A program made the position numbers and the translations under genes. A stretch of 50,941 nt of DNA, taken from assembly GCA_031274425.1 (NCBI GenBank), contig JAISQE010000119.1, forward strand, positions 1 to 50,941, in the 5' to 3' direction. The notes under the pieces are model-generated. The model was given only the letters and a program-made list of their open reading frames with translations. It had not been told where the DNA came from and made no database searches. Positions 24,807 to 34,683 of the stretch are shown here, one piece after another. Each line of letters begins with the position of its first letter. Positions within the stretch are counted from its first letter, which is position 1. Source of the stretch: Synergistaceae bacterium (lineage in GTDB: Bacteria; Synergistota; Synergistia; Synergistales; Aminobacteriaceae).

Positions 24807-24835
24807 TTGACGTATTGGAAAAGATAGGGTAAACT
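24807..24835 (+). promoter_or_regulatory. promoter of tRNA-Leu
   Basis: TTGACG (24807-24812) and TAAACT (24830-24835) are spaced by 17 bases on the plus strand, about 30 bases upstream of the mature tRNA. The 150 bases between this and the divergent ABC promoter hold only a GC hairpin near 24703-24722, without a T tail. Confidence 0.75.
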
Positions 24836-24866
24836 TTTTCCCGTTCATGAGGCAAGTTCTGAGTGC

Positions 24867-24953
24867 GCCCGGATGGCGGAATTGGTAGACGCGCTAGATT
24901 CAGGTTCTAGTAGTCGCAAGGCTGTGGAGGTTCGAGTCCTCTTTCGGGCACCA
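24867..24953 (+). tRNA. tRNA-Leu (anticodon CAG)
   Basis: The 87-nt class II tRNA has acceptor GCCCGGA paired with TTCGGGC (G-T at one position), discriminator A and an encoded CCA. The anticodon arm CTAGA/TCTAG encloses TTCAGGT, with anticodon CAG. A long variable arm and the T arm GGAGGTTCGAGTCCTC follow. It decodes the leucine codon CUG. Confidence 0.95.
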
Positions 24954-24962
24954 TAAAAATTG

Positions 24963-25004
24963 AAAAGGATATGGTCATGTCGCTTGACATGGCTGTATCC
25001 TTTT
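24963..25004 (+). terminator. long hairpin after tRNA-Leu
   Basis: AAAAGGATA pairs with TATCCTTTT, and inside it CATGTC pairs with GACATG around a short loop. The 3' side ends in TTTTG. It probably ends the tRNA transcript. Its 3' half also carries the -35 box of rpoB. Confidence 0.7.
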
Positions 25005-25012
25005 GTTATGAT
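24984..25012 (+). promoter_or_regulatory. consensus promoter of rpoBC, inside the tRNA-Leu terminator
   Basis: TTGACA (24984-24989) and TATGAT (25007-25012) are spaced by exactly 17 bases, about 50 bases upstream of the rpoB ATG. The -35 box and spacer are part of the preceding hairpin. Confidence 0.8.
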
Positions 25013-25062
25013 TATATTTCGGCATAAAATTTCCCCGACCAGTAAGGGAGGTCTTTTAGTCC

Positions 25063-28000
25063 ATGCCCGAGTTCGTTTCAGTCAGCAAAAAACGGCAGCG
25101 TTTTACTTTTGGCCGCGTGCACGACCTCATAGAAATACCCGATATGATTGAGGTTCAGCGCGCTTCTTACCGTTGGTTTTATCAAGACGACGTGGCGCCG
25201 GATTCACGTGAAATGCAAGGCTTGCAGGAGCTTTTGCACGAAGTTTTCCCTATCGAGAGCTATGACGGTCAATTTGCGCTGGAGTTTGTTCGCTACTATG
25301 TCGACCATCCCAACCTGACGGAGGAGGAGGCGCGCCGGCGCGACATGACGTGGGCGCGCCCGATTCGCGCGACCATCCGTCTGACCAACACGAAACTTCA
25401 GGAAATCAAGGAAGAAGAGATCTTTCTCGGAGACTTTCCCGTAATGACCGAGCGAGGGACCTTCATCATCAACGGAACGGAGCGCGTCGTCATCAATCAG
25501 TTGGCGCGCTCGGCCGGCGTTTATTTCACGAAAGAGGACTCGATCCCGGGCCAGGAGTCCTGTACGGCGAAGATCATTCCCGACAGAGGAGCCTGGCTGG
25601 ATTTCGCGACCGCTCCCGGCGAGATCGTCTCGGTCAACATCGACAACCGGAAAAAATTGCCCGTTTCTTTGTTGCTGAAAGCCTTTGGCGCTAAAGACAA
25701 CGAGGAGATCCTCGGGCTGTTCGGCGCCGAATCCGTGTTTATGGAGTTCAGCGATGAAATGAAGGGAATGCTGGCCGCCGCGGAGTTCAAGGACCCGGAC
25801 GGCAACGTGATTGTGGCGCGCAACCGCCCTATCACCCGCGACGCTTTGGAAAAATTGAAGCAGTTGGACCCGGAGGGACGCGGCGGCATCGAGGTGCAGG
25901 GCATCGACCCCTCTTTGGCCTTGACTTTGGAGAAGGATACGACCCAGAGCACCGACGAGGCGATGCAGGAAATTTTCCGGCGCCTCCGCCCCAATGAGCC
26001 CGCTCGTATAGAAAACGCGAGAGACTACCTGTACTCGCTCTTTTTCGACCCCCGGCGCTACACCCTGGGGCGGGTGGGGCGCTACAAACTCAATCGCCGT
26101 TTGAGGTTGGACGTCTCGGAATCCACCCGCCTTTTGACGCGGGAGGACCTGTTGAGCATCGTGCGCGAGATGTTCGCCATGCGCGCTCTCGACAAGAAGA
26201 GCGACGACATCGACCACCTGGGAAATCGCCGGGTGCGCTCCATCGGGGAGTTGCTCCAGAACCAGATTCGCATCGGGCTTCTGCGTATGGAGCGCATCGC
26301 GAAAGAACGCATGACGACCATTCCGAACTTGAGCACGGCCATGGGCCGCGAGCTCATCAACGTGCGCCCGATCGCCGCGGCGCTTCGCGAATTTTATGGT
26401 TCCGGCCAGTTGTCCCAGTTTATGGACCAAACGAACCCCCTGGCGGAAGTCACCCATAGACGGCGTCTTTCCGCGCTGGGCCCTGGGGGCCTGAGCCGCG
26501 AGCGCGCGGGTTTCGAGGCGCGCGACGTCCACTACACCCATTACGGCCGCGTCTGCCCCATCGAGACGCCGGAAGGGCCGAACATCGGCTTGGTGTCGTC
26601 TCTCACGACTTACGCTCGATTGAACGAGCACGGATTTTTGATCACGCCGCGCCGCAAGGTCGAAAAAGGCAAGCTGACGGGCGCGATAGAGTTCCTTTCC
26701 GCCGACGAGGAGGACAACTACCACGTCGCCATGGCGAACACGCCCCTGGAAGAGGACGGAGCCACCATCAGCGGAACGGAATGCCCCACGCGGCACCAGG
26801 ACGACGTCGACACGATTCCCGTCGAAGAGGTCGACTATATGGACGTTTCGCCCAAACAGATCGTCTCCTCCTCGACGGCGCTTATTCCCTTCCTGGAGCA
26901 CGACGACGCCAACAGGGCCTTGATGGGCTCCAACATGCAGCGCCAGGCCGTTCCCTTGATTTTCCCCGAAGCTCCTATTGTGGGGACGGGGATCGAACAT
27001 CGCATCGCCAAAGACTCGGGGTCCTGCGTGGTGGCGCTGGAGTCCGGCGAGGTCATGTGGGTGGACTCGGGGCGCATTGAGCTGCGATCGAAAAAAGGAC
27101 ACAGCCACGTTTACGATTTGATCAAATTCAGGCGTTCGAACCAGGGCACGATCATTCACCAGCGCCCCTTGGTGGAAAAGGGCGAGCAGATCGAGAAGGG
27201 AACGATCATTGCCGACGGACAGGCCGTCGACAACGGGGAGCTCGCATTGGGGCAGAACGTCCTGGTCGCCTTCGTCCCCTGGGAGGGGTACAACTTCGAG
27301 GACGCCATACTGCTCAGCGAGAACCTGGTCAAAGAGGACAAGTTTTCGTCCATACACATCGACGAGTACGAGATCGAAGCCCGCGAGACGAAACTGGGCC
27401 CGGAGGAGATCACCCGGGACATTCCCAACGTGGGCGAGGATATGCTCAAAAACCTTGACGATAGCGGAATCATTCGCATCGGAGCCGAGGTGAACTCGGG
27501 CGACATCCTGGTGGGGAAGGTCACTCCCAAAGGGGAGTCGGATCAAACTCCCGAGGAAAAGCTTCTTCGCGCGATTTTCGGGGAAAAGGCGCGGGAGGTG
27601 CGCGACAACTCCCTGAAATTGCCTCATGGAGCCAGGGGCAAGATCGTCGCCGTAAAGCAGATGACCCGCATGGACAACCCGGAGGCGCTTTCTCCGGGCG
27701 TGATTCGGACCGTGAAGGTCTACGTCGCCCAGTGGCGCAAGATCACGGTGGGGGACAAAATGGCGGGGCGGCACGGCAACAAAGGCGTCGTCAGCCGCAT
27801 CCTTCCTGTGGAGGACATGCCCTATCTGCCGGACGGCACGCCGGTGGACGTGGTTTTGAACCCTCTGGGCGTTCCCAGCCGCATGAACCTGGGTCAGGTT
27901 TTGGAGACCATCATGGGTTTCGTGGCGTTGAATAACGGATGGCACGTGGCCACGCCCGTTTTCGAGGGCGCCCAGGAGAAAGAAATTTTCGAGAACATGG

Positions 28001-28737
28001 AAAAGCTGAGCGCCGAAAAGTACCCAGACCTGACCCAGGACGGCATGATCACCCTTAGGGACGGCAGGACCGGCGAACCGATGGAAAAGAAGGTCACGAT
28101 CGGCTGCATGTACATGCTGAAGCTGATCCATTTGGTCGACGATAAAATCCACGCTCGCTCCACCGGACCTTACAGCCTCATCACCCAGCAGCCGCTGGGG
28201 GGCAAGGCGCAGTTCGGAGGTCAGCGCTTCGGAGAGATGGAGGTCTGGGCCCTGGAGGGTTATGGCGCGGCCAACGTCCTCCAGGAGATGCTTACGGTGA
28301 AATCCGACGACATCCGCGGGCGCGACAAGACCTACGAGCGCATCGTCAAGGGTCAGAGCCTCGTGAAGCCCGGCATCCCCGAGAGTTTCAGGGTGTTGGT
28401 CAAAGAGCTTCAGGGCCTGGGATTGGACGTGGAGGTTCAGTACGACGACGGCACCGTGGGCGGAATGGTGCTGGACGACGAGGACGAGGACAAGGGCATG
28501 CGCAGATATAGCGCGGTCAGCGAGGCGGCGTTCTTCGAAGAAAATGAGAGCAATAAGGGCGACGCTCCGCGTTTGCCCGAAGCCGGCGAATCGTCGGAGC
28601 CGGAAGAGCTCGTCGAGGACACGGACATGTTCGCCATACCGGATTTGTTTTTGGAGAAAGAAGCGTTGTCGGATGGAATGTCTTTGGTAGAGGTAGAGGA
28701 AGAAGGGACTGACGCACTATGGCCCGAAGAGAGATAG
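25063..28737 (+). CDS. rpoB: DNA-directed RNA polymerase subunit beta
   Basis: The 1224-aa catalytic subunit shows the usual landmarks. These are the rifampicin-pocket region ([18 protein letters not shown] near 447-464) continuing into [45 protein letters not shown] and the C-terminal [20 protein letters not shown]. The C-terminus carries an unusual acidic tail of about 85 residues after the conserved end. GGGAGGTC lies 9-10 bases before the ATG. rplJ/rplL, normally upstream, are absent here. A tRNA gene and a divergent operon precede it instead. The last 19 bases overlap rpoC. Confidence 0.98.
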   Translation: MPEFVSVSKKRQRFTFGRVHDLIEIPDMIEVQRASYRWFYQDDVAPDSREMQGLQELLHEVFPIESYDGQFALEFVRYYVDHPNLTEEEARRRDMTWARPIRATIRLTNTKLQEIKEEEIFLGDFPVMTERGTFIINGTERVVINQLARSAGVYFTKEDSIPGQESCTAKIIPDRGAWLDFATAPGEIVSVNIDNRKKLPVSLLLKAFGAKDNEEILGLFGAESVFMEFSDEMKGMLAAAEFKDPDGNVIVARNRPITRDALEKLKQLDPEGRGGIEVQGIDPSLALTLEKDTTQSTDEAMQEIFRRLRPNEPARIENARDYLYSLFFDPRRYTLGRVGRYKLNRRLRLDVSESTRLLTREDLLSIVREMFAMRALDKKSDDIDHLGNRRVRSIGELLQNQIRIGLLRMERIAKERMTTIPNLSTAMGRELINVRPIAAALREFYGSGQLSQFMDQTNPLAEVTHRRRLSALGPGGLSRERAGFEARDVHYTHYGRVCPIETPEGPNIGLVSSLTTYARLNEHGFLITPRRKVEKGKLTGAIEFLSADEEDNYHVAMANTPLEEDGATISGTECPTRHQDDVDTIPVEEVDYMDVSPKQIVSSSTALIPFLEHDDANRALMGSNMQRQAVPLIFPEAPIVGTGIEHRIAKDSGSCVVALESGEVMWVDSGRIELRSKKGHSHVYDLIKFRRSNQGTIIHQRPLVEKGEQIEKGTIIADGQAVDNGELALGQNVLVAFVPWEGYNFEDAILLSENLVKEDKFSSIHIDEYEIEARETKLGPEEITRDIPNVGEDMLKNLDDSGIIRIGAEVNSGDILVGKVTPKGESDQTPEEKLLRAIFGEKAREVRDNSLKLPHGARGKIVAVKQMTRMDNPEALSPGVIRTVKVYVAQWRKITVGDKMAGRHGNKGVVSRILPVEDMPYLPDGTPVDVVLNPLGVPSRMNLGQVLETIMGFVALNNGWHVATPVFEGAQEKEIFENMEKLSAEKYPDLTQDGMITLRDGRTGEPMEKKVTIGCMYMLKLIHLVDDKIHARSTGPYSLITQQPLGGKAQFGGQRFGEMEVWALEGYGAANVLQEMLTVKSDDIRGRDKTYERIVKGQSLVKPGIPESFRVLVKELQGLGLDVEVQYDDGTVGGMVLDDEDEDKGMRRYSAVSEAAFFEENESNKGDAPRLPEAGESSEPEELVEDTDMFAIPDLFLEKEALSDGMSLVEVEEEGTDALWPEER

Positions 28738-31700
28738 TCGGTGTACGCATCAAGCTGGCTACCCCGGCGCGCATACGGGAGATATCGAGCGGCGAGGTAA
28801 AAAAGCCCGAGACCATCAATTACAGGACCTTGCGCCCTGAAAAGGACGGCCTTTTCTGCGAGCGTATTTTCGGGCCCACGCGGAGTTACGAGTGCGCTTG
28901 CGGCAAATACAAACGCAGCGGGCCGAAGTTTCGCGGCATCATCTGCGACCGCTGCGGCGTGGAGGTGACGGACAACCGGGTGCGCCGAGAGCGTATGGGA
29001 CACATAGAGCTGGCGGCGCCCGTCGTCCACATCTGGTACCTTCGCGGCATTCCCAGCCGCCTCAGCCTGCTCTTGGGCACCAGCGCCAAGGACCTCGAAA
29101 AAGTGGTTTATTTCGCCCCCACCCGCAAAAAGGAGGGGGCTTTCAAAGTTGTCGCCGACGGGCGCAGGACGGACCTGATTCGCAAAGGGGCGGTCATATC
29201 CGAAAGCGAGATGAAAGTCCACGCGCATTACGACCCGAAATTCAAGGCCGAGGAGGCTTACATCCTGGAGTCCGTCGACAACATCCCCGTCAACGAGGGG
29301 GACATCCTGACGTCTCCGCAGGTTGCCCGCTACAAGACGGATTACGGAGACGAGATTTTCAAGGTGGAGCCCGCCTTCGAACTTCTGGCGGAGGTGGAAG
29401 ACTTCTCCATAAAAGCGGGAGATGTGGTGTCCGAGACGGAAATGGCACGGCTTTTGGGGCAATATGGCGATCGGGGGGACGGCGGGGAACTCTTTAAACG
29501 CGCCTTCATTTCCAACAACGAAGCTTTTATCGTCACCGCAGCCCTCAAGCTGCCCTTCGTCAAGGGAAACATCATTTCCAAGAGCGAGCTCGAACTCTTC
29601 CAGCAGAAGTATCCAGGCCGTTTTTCGGCGCCGCGCTGGGGGGTCACGATCGACGACCCGTGCTACATCGTCGTCGAACAGGGCTCGTCGCCTTTCGCGC
29701 GGGCCGACGTCGTTTATGACCGGCAGCAGAGCCTGTGCCAGGCCTACGACAAAAAGTTCGAGGCGGGGATCGGCGCCGAGGGGGTGCAGACCATGATCAA
29801 CCGGCTGGACCTGGACCTGTTGGCCGCCTCGTTGCGCGAGGAAGTCGCGGAGAGCAGCGGCCAGAAGAAGCGCAAGCTGGTCAAGCGCCTGCAGGTGGCG
29901 GAGGACTTTCGTAAGAGCTCCTCCGAGGCGCAGTCCATGATCCTCGAGGTGCTGCCCGTCATCCCGCCGGATTTGAGGCCCTTGGTGCAGTTGGACGGCG
30001 GGCGCTTCGCCACGTCGGACCTGAACGACCTCTATCGGCGGGTGATCAATCGCAACAACCGTTTGAAGAAACTACAGGAGCTTCGGGCTCCCGAGATCAT
30101 CATCCGCAACGAAAAACGCATGTTGCAGGAATCCGCGGACGCCCTCATCGACAACGGGAGGATGGGCAAGGCCGTCTTGGGGGCGGGAAACCGCCCCCTC
30201 AAGAGTTTGACCGACCTTCTGCGCGGCAAAAAAGGCCGTTTCCGTCAGAACCTTCTGGGCAAGCGGGTGGACTACTCGGGGCGCTCCGTGATCGTCATCG
30301 GCCCGCAGCTCAAGATCTATCAATGCGGATTGCCGAAGCAGATGGCGCTCGAGCTGTTCAAGCCTTTCGTCATTCGGCAGTTGGTGGAACGCGGCCTCGC
30401 CCCCAACGTAAAAAGCGCCAAACGCATTATTGAGCGCGGGCGCGAGGAGATCTGGGGCATCCTGGAGGAGATCATCCGGGACCATCCCGTCATGTTGAAT
30501 CGCGCGCCGACGTTGCACCGCCTGGGCATCCAGGCCTTCGAGCCGGTTTTGATGGAGGGCAAGGCGATTCGTCTTCACCCCATGGTTTGCACGGCCTTCA
30601 ACGCGGACTTCGACGGGGACCAGATGGCGGTTCACGTTCCTTTGTCCATTGAGGCTCAAGCGGAGGCGCGGCTTTTGATGCTTTCCGCGAACAACCTTCT
30701 GTCGCCGGCCAGCGGACGCCCCGTCGTCACCCCGACTCAAGACATCGTGCTGGGGATTTACTACCTGACGGACATGCACGAGGGCTTGACGGGGGAGGGG
30801 ATGCATTTCTCCAGCGAGGAAGACGTGCTCTCGGCCTTCGACCACGGCGCGGCGCATCTCAACGCCCGCGTCTGGCTGAAGGTGAACCCCGACTGGGCGA
30901 TCCTGCCCGAGGGGCGGCGCAAATACCGCGGGGCGAAGGGCAAGGCGGTCATCGTGGACGACGCCAAAAAGAGCAAAATTCCCGAGGGAGCCACTGTGTT
31001 CGTGGAGACCTCTCCGGGACGCGTTCTTTTCAACAGCATCATCGCGGCTCCGTTGTGCTACGTCAACAAGCAGTTAGACAAGAAAAACATGGGTCGTCTT
31101 CTGGACGACGCGTACGACAAGGTCGACCGCACCTCCGTGGTGGAAATGCTCGACGCCATCAAGGCGCTGGGTTATCGCTGGGCGGCGAAGAGCGGCATCA
31201 GCTTCGGCGTCGGGTCGATCATCATTCCGCCGGAAAAAGAGGAAATCACGGCCGAGACGATGAAGCAGGACGAGCTCTTTAAAGAAGAGTACGAAATGGG
31301 AGTTCTGACTCAGGACGAGTATCTTTTCCACAAGGAAATGCTCTGGTCGGAGGCCGCCAGAAGGATTGCCGACAGCATCGCGGGCCACATGGATGAGTCG
31401 AACCCGGTTCGCATGATGGTGGACAGCGGCGCTCGAGGAAGCCGGGGGCAGATGGGGCAGATGGCGGGCATCCGCGGTTTGATGTCCGACCCCTCGGGGC
31501 GCATCATCGACTACCCGATCACGGCGAATTTCCGCGAGGGAATGAACATGCTCGAGTACTTCATCTCCACGCACGGCGCTCGAAAAGGACTTGCGGACAC
31601 GGCGCTTCGCACGGCGAAGTCGGGTTATCTGACGCGCCGTCTCGTGGACGTCGCGCAGGACCTGATCATCACCGAGCACGACTGCGGCACGGATAAGGGG

Positions 31701-33776
31701 ATTTGCATCCGCCCGCTGACCCGAGACGGCAAGGACATGATTCCGCTGCGTGATCGCATTTCGGGCCGTACGGCCCTGGAGGACATTCGGACGGGAAACT
31801 CGAAAAAAATTCTAGTGAAAAAAGGCGAACTCATCACCTATGAGCTTGCCAGCGAAATCGACAAGAGCGGAGTCACGGAGGTTTGGGTGCGTAGCCCTCT
31901 GGCCTGCGCCTTGAAGCGGGGGCTTTGCCAGAAGTGTTACGGCATGGATCTCTCCTCGCGGCATCTGGTTCCGATCGGAGAGGCCGTGGGCGTGGTCGCG
32001 GCCCAGTCCATCGGAGAACCGGGAACGCAGCTCACGATGCGCACGTTCCACACGGGGGGCGTGCGCCTGACGGGAGAGGACATCACCCAGGGCCTTCCCC
32101 GCATCGAGCAGCTTTTCGAGGTTCGCCGCCCCCGTAAAGTGGCCTTTTTGGCGGGGATCGACGGAACGATCGAGGAGATTCGAAATTCCGAGGGCAAGCG
32201 CAAGGTCATCGTCGTCGCCCCCGATGGGGAGACGCGGGTCGTCCACACGATCCCCGCGACTCAGGAGCTCAAGGAGAACATCGTCGAGGGCCTGGAGGTG
32301 GCGAGCACGACGCGCCTTACTGAGGGCAACATCGACCCCCAGCAGCTTTTGGAGGTCAGCGGAATCGACGCGGTGCAGCACATGTTGGTCGACGAAATTC
32401 AGGAGGTTTATCGTTCCCAGGGCGTCTCGATCAACAACAAGCATATCGAGGTCATCCTCCGCAAGGTCGCGCCTTTGAACCGGGTTCGCGTCATCGAGGA
32501 AGGAGACACGTCTTTCGTGGCCGGCGATTTGGTGTGGCTCAGCGATATCGAGGAAGAAAACGTGCGTATCGAGCAGGATAACGAGCGCAATGTTTCGGAG
32601 GCCGTGCGCATTTTTGCGGGGGATAAACTTAAAAGAGTGGAAAAACCCAACGAGGAGACGGCCGACCTTCTGGATAAACCCCTGGATGAAGCCGGGATAC
32701 GTCTTTTACTGAAACCGGGCATGATGATTTCCGACGTCGTCGTGGAGCATGAGGCCCGTGACGTCAACATCGTGGTTGGAGAAGCCGCCTTCCGCAAACA
32801 GATGGAAGACCTGGAGCTCGTTTTCGATTTTTCCGTCGAGGATACGGAGATCGAGGCCGGCGAGCGGTTGACGGCGGCCCAGCTTCGCCTGATCACCTCG
32901 CACGACCCCAAACCCATCATGGTGCGCGACCGGGACACCCTCGACAAACTTGTCGGGGTGGAATGGCTGGCGGAGCGCATCGTGCAAGATGGCGAAACGC
33001 TGGTAGAGGCGGATTCCCTGATCTCCAAGGAGGTCGTGGACCTGATCGGCGAACGGAATCTTTTCGAGATCAAGGTCTGGCACAACGTGGAGCAGGTGGG
33101 CGTCGTCGACATGTTCCAAAACGACCTGATGAATAACGACAACCTTTGGGGCAAAACGCTTTTGCAGGCCGCGGACAAAGAGGGGAATCCGATCTCGGGG
33201 ATTCCGCAGTACGTGGACGCGCGCGTCGTGCGGGGCCTCGCCGAGGGAGAAATAGCCGCGATCGAGACCGAGGAGGGAGTTCTCCCTCGAAGAACGCTTT
33301 TGCACAAGTTTTTGATGTCTAAAATTTACGGCAAGGTCTTGCTCGACTTCACGTTCTCCGACCAAACGGCCGCTCCTCTGGAGCCCGGTCAAGAGATCAA
33401 CAAAACGGTGGTGGACGCCATCGTCGATCGCGAGCCCATGGAAATTTTCGTGCGCGCGATCTCCTCGAAAGCCGTCGTCAAACAGCTGATTCGGGAGGTC
33501 ACCTTCGTGCGCAAACTGCGCGAAAGCCCGGAGTGCAAGCCATTCATTCATGGCATTACGAAAGCGGCGCTGGCGACCGACAGCTTCCTGAGCGCGGCTT
33601 CCTTCCAGCAAACGGCTCAAATCCTGGCCGGCGCGGCGGTAAAGGGACAGATCGATCCCCTGCACGGATTGAAGGAAAATGTGATCATCGGGCACCTGAT
33701 TCCTGCGGGAACGGGCGCCGAGGTCTTTCGTAAACTCGAGGCCGACAGGGCGGAGGCGGGAAAAGCGGAAAGTTGA
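28719..33776 (+). CDS. rpoC: DNA-directed RNA polymerase subunit beta'
   Basis: The 1685-aa subunit has the N-terminal zinc site (CACGKY near 59-64, with CDRCG near 76-80), the lid and rudder region, the catalytic NADFDGDQM that holds the active-site magnesium, bridge-helix and trigger-loop segments ([16 protein letters not shown]) and the second zinc site ([13 protein letters not shown]). An insert of about 200 residues after position 135 contains repeated short beta modules ([36 protein letters not shown]), like the clamp insertions of some deep-branching bacteria. Further GxxV modules recur near the C-terminus. It overlaps rpoB by 19 bases in another frame, so translation is coupled. Confidence 0.98.
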   Translation: MARREIVGVRIKLATPARIREISSGEVKKPETINYRTLRPEKDGLFCERIFGPTRSYECACGKYKRSGPKFRGIICDRCGVEVTDNRVRRERMGHIELAAPVVHIWYLRGIPSRLSLLLGTSAKDLEKVVYFAPTRKKEGAFKVVADGRRTDLIRKGAVISESEMKVHAHYDPKFKAEEAYILESVDNIPVNEGDILTSPQVARYKTDYGDEIFKVEPAFELLAEVEDFSIKAGDVVSETEMARLLGQYGDRGDGGELFKRAFISNNEAFIVTAALKLPFVKGNIISKSELELFQQKYPGRFSAPRWGVTIDDPCYIVVEQGSSPFARADVVYDRQQSLCQAYDKKFEAGIGAEGVQTMINRLDLDLLAASLREEVAESSGQKKRKLVKRLQVAEDFRKSSSEAQSMILEVLPVIPPDLRPLVQLDGGRFATSDLNDLYRRVINRNNRLKKLQELRAPEIIIRNEKRMLQESADALIDNGRMGKAVLGAGNRPLKSLTDLLRGKKGRFRQNLLGKRVDYSGRSVIVIGPQLKIYQCGLPKQMALELFKPFVIRQLVERGLAPNVKSAKRIIERGREEIWGILEEIIRDHPVMLNRAPTLHRLGIQAFEPVLMEGKAIRLHPMVCTAFNADFDGDQMAVHVPLSIEAQAEARLLMLSANNLLSPASGRPVVTPTQDIVLGIYYLTDMHEGLTGEGMHFSSEEDVLSAFDHGAAHLNARVWLKVNPDWAILPEGRRKYRGAKGKAVIVDDAKKSKIPEGATVFVETSPGRVLFNSIIAAPLCYVNKQLDKKNMGRLLDDAYDKVDRTSVVEMLDAIKALGYRWAAKSGISFGVGSIIIPPEKEEITAETMKQDELFKEEYEMGVLTQDEYLFHKEMLWSEAARRIADSIAGHMDESNPVRMMVDSGARGSRGQMGQMAGIRGLMSDPSGRIIDYPITANFREGMNMLEYFISTHGARKGLADTALRTAKSGYLTRRLVDVAQDLIITEHDCGTDKGICIRPLTRDGKDMIPLRDRISGRTALEDIRTGNSKKILVKKGELITYELASEIDKSGVTEVWVRSPLACALKRGLCQKCYGMDLSSRHLVPIGEAVGVVAAQSIGEPGTQLTMRTFHTGGVRLTGEDITQGLPRIEQLFEVRRPRKVAFLAGIDGTIEEIRNSEGKRKVIVVAPDGETRVVHTIPATQELKENIVEGLEVASTTRLTEGNIDPQQLLEVSGIDAVQHMLVDEIQEVYRSQGVSINNKHIEVILRKVAPLNRVRVIEEGDTSFVAGDLVWLSDIEEENVRIEQDNERNVSEAVRIFAGDKLKRVEKPNEETADLLDKPLDEAGIRLLLKPGMMISDVVVEHEARDVNIVVGEAAFRKQMEDLELVFDFSVEDTEIEAGERLTAAQLRLITSHDPKPIMVRDRDTLDKLVGVEWLAERIVQDGETLVEADSLISKEVVDLIGERNLFEIKVWHNVEQVGVVDMFQNDLMNNDNLWGKTLLQAADKEGNPISGIPQYVDARVVRGLAEGEIAAIETEEGVLPRRTLLHKFLMSKIYGKVLLDFTFSDQTAAPLEPGQEINKTVVDAIVDREPMEIFVRAISSKAVVKQLIREVTFVRKLRESPECKPFIHGITKAALATDSFLSAASFQQTAQILAGAAVKGQIDPLHGLKENVIIGHLIPAGTGAEVFRKLEADRAEAGKAES

Positions 33777-33796
33777 AAACAGAAAATCGGAACCAT

Positions 33797-33829
33797 AAAA
33801 AAAGGGCTCGCTCCGAGCCCCTTTTTTTT
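33797..33829 (+). terminator. intrinsic terminator of rpoBC
   Basis: GGGCTCG (33804-33810) pairs with CGAGCCC (33814-33820) around CTC. It is preceded by seven A and followed by eight T, so it should end transcription well and could work in both directions. Confidence 0.95.
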
Positions 33830-33949
33830 ATGGCATCGATTTTTCCTTTCACTTAATATTTGGATCTCACGGATGAGGAGCCTTTTTTTCATTTTTTGCT
33901 ATACTTTATTATCGTTATTATCACCGCAATATCTCATGTGGAGCAAAAA

Positions 33950-34507
33950 ATGAAGATCGTACGCCCTATCAAGGACGTAAAAAAAATAGAGTCGATGAAG
34001 CTTATCTTGAAAAATCAAAGCATACGAGACCTTCTCCTTTTTGTCATGGGCATCAACACGGCACTGCGGGTGAGCGATCTGTTGACCTTGACCGTGGGGG
34101 ACGTCCGGGACAACAATGGGGTATTTCGTAATTTCGTGAGAATGAAAGAGGGGAAGACGGGAAAGTTGAAAGAGTTTCCCCTCAACGACGCGGTGTTGAA
34201 GGTTTTGAGGGAATATGTGGGAGCGGGAATGGAAAGCGACAGGTTCCTTTTTTTATCCGCCAAGGGCGGAGCGTTATCCCGGGTGCAAGCCTATCGGATT
34301 TTGAACGAAGCGGCTCAACGAGCTGGGATAGACGCCGTGGGGACGCACACGCTGAGGAAGACCTTCGGGTATCACACCTACCGGCAGACGAGAAACCTGG
34401 GGTTGGTGCAGAAGCTGTTGAACCACAGCAGCAGCATAGATACTTTGCGGTACATCGGAATCGAACAGGAGGACCTGGACGCCGCGTATTTGGGATTGAA
34501 CCTGTGA
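33950..34507 (+). CDS. short tyrosine recombinase/integrase
   Basis: The 185-aa protein is a catalytic domain without the usual N-terminal SAM-like core-binding domain, a size like the FimB/FimE inverters. All catalytic residues are visible: Arg in NTALRVSDL, Lys in the MKEGKTGK hairpin, HTLRKTFG, LLNHSSS and the nucleophile Tyr in TLRYIGI. GGAG stands 7 bases before the ATG, and a longer frame from 33860 has no such site. It stands alone between the rpoC terminator and a convergent GGDEF gene. No integrase-type attachment repeat or mobile cargo is visible nearby, so it may act on a DNA switch elsewhere. Confidence 0.88.
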   Translation: MKIVRPIKDVKKIESMKLILKNQSIRDLLLFVMGINTALRVSDLLTLTVGDVRDNNGVFRNFVRMKEGKTGKLKEFPLNDAVLKVLREYVGAGMESDRFLFLSAKGGALSRVQAYRILNEAAQRAGIDAVGTHTLRKTFGYHTYRQTRNLGLVQKLLNHSSSIDTLRYIGIEQEDLDAAYLGLNL

Positions 34508-34548
34508 TGTCCCCAAAAGATCGCATTGTGAATTGAAGTAAAAGGCCT

Positions 34549-34575
34549 AAAGCTAGAATAGCTAAAACAGCTTTT
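34549..34575 (+). terminator. weak hairpin after the recombinase gene
   Basis: AAAGCT pairs with AGCTTT around a 14-base loop that itself contains AGCT, followed by TT. It is the best terminator candidate in the 176-bp gap between the recombinase and the convergent GGDEF gene, which otherwise shows nothing. Confidence 0.3.
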
Positions 34576-34683
34576 TAAAGGGTTTAATTCATTTTTACCA
34601 GTACGTTCTTTTGTTAAAGCACTATATCTGTAAGACCCCGAAGACATAGGATCCCGGACGGACTCTGCTTGAGTTACGAAAAA

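Noticed and set aside
25204-28152. 982-codon open frame on the minus strand opposite rpoB
   Set aside because: It is antisense to a certain gene and its product is rich in His, Arg, Gln and Val in the way expected when GC-rich codons are read backwards. It has no ribosome binding site and no recognisable domain.
33777-34683. Integrated mobile element around the tyrosine recombinase
   Set aside because: The recombinase is alone, no tRNA is disrupted, no direct-repeat attachment sites are visible, and flanking genes are chromosomal.
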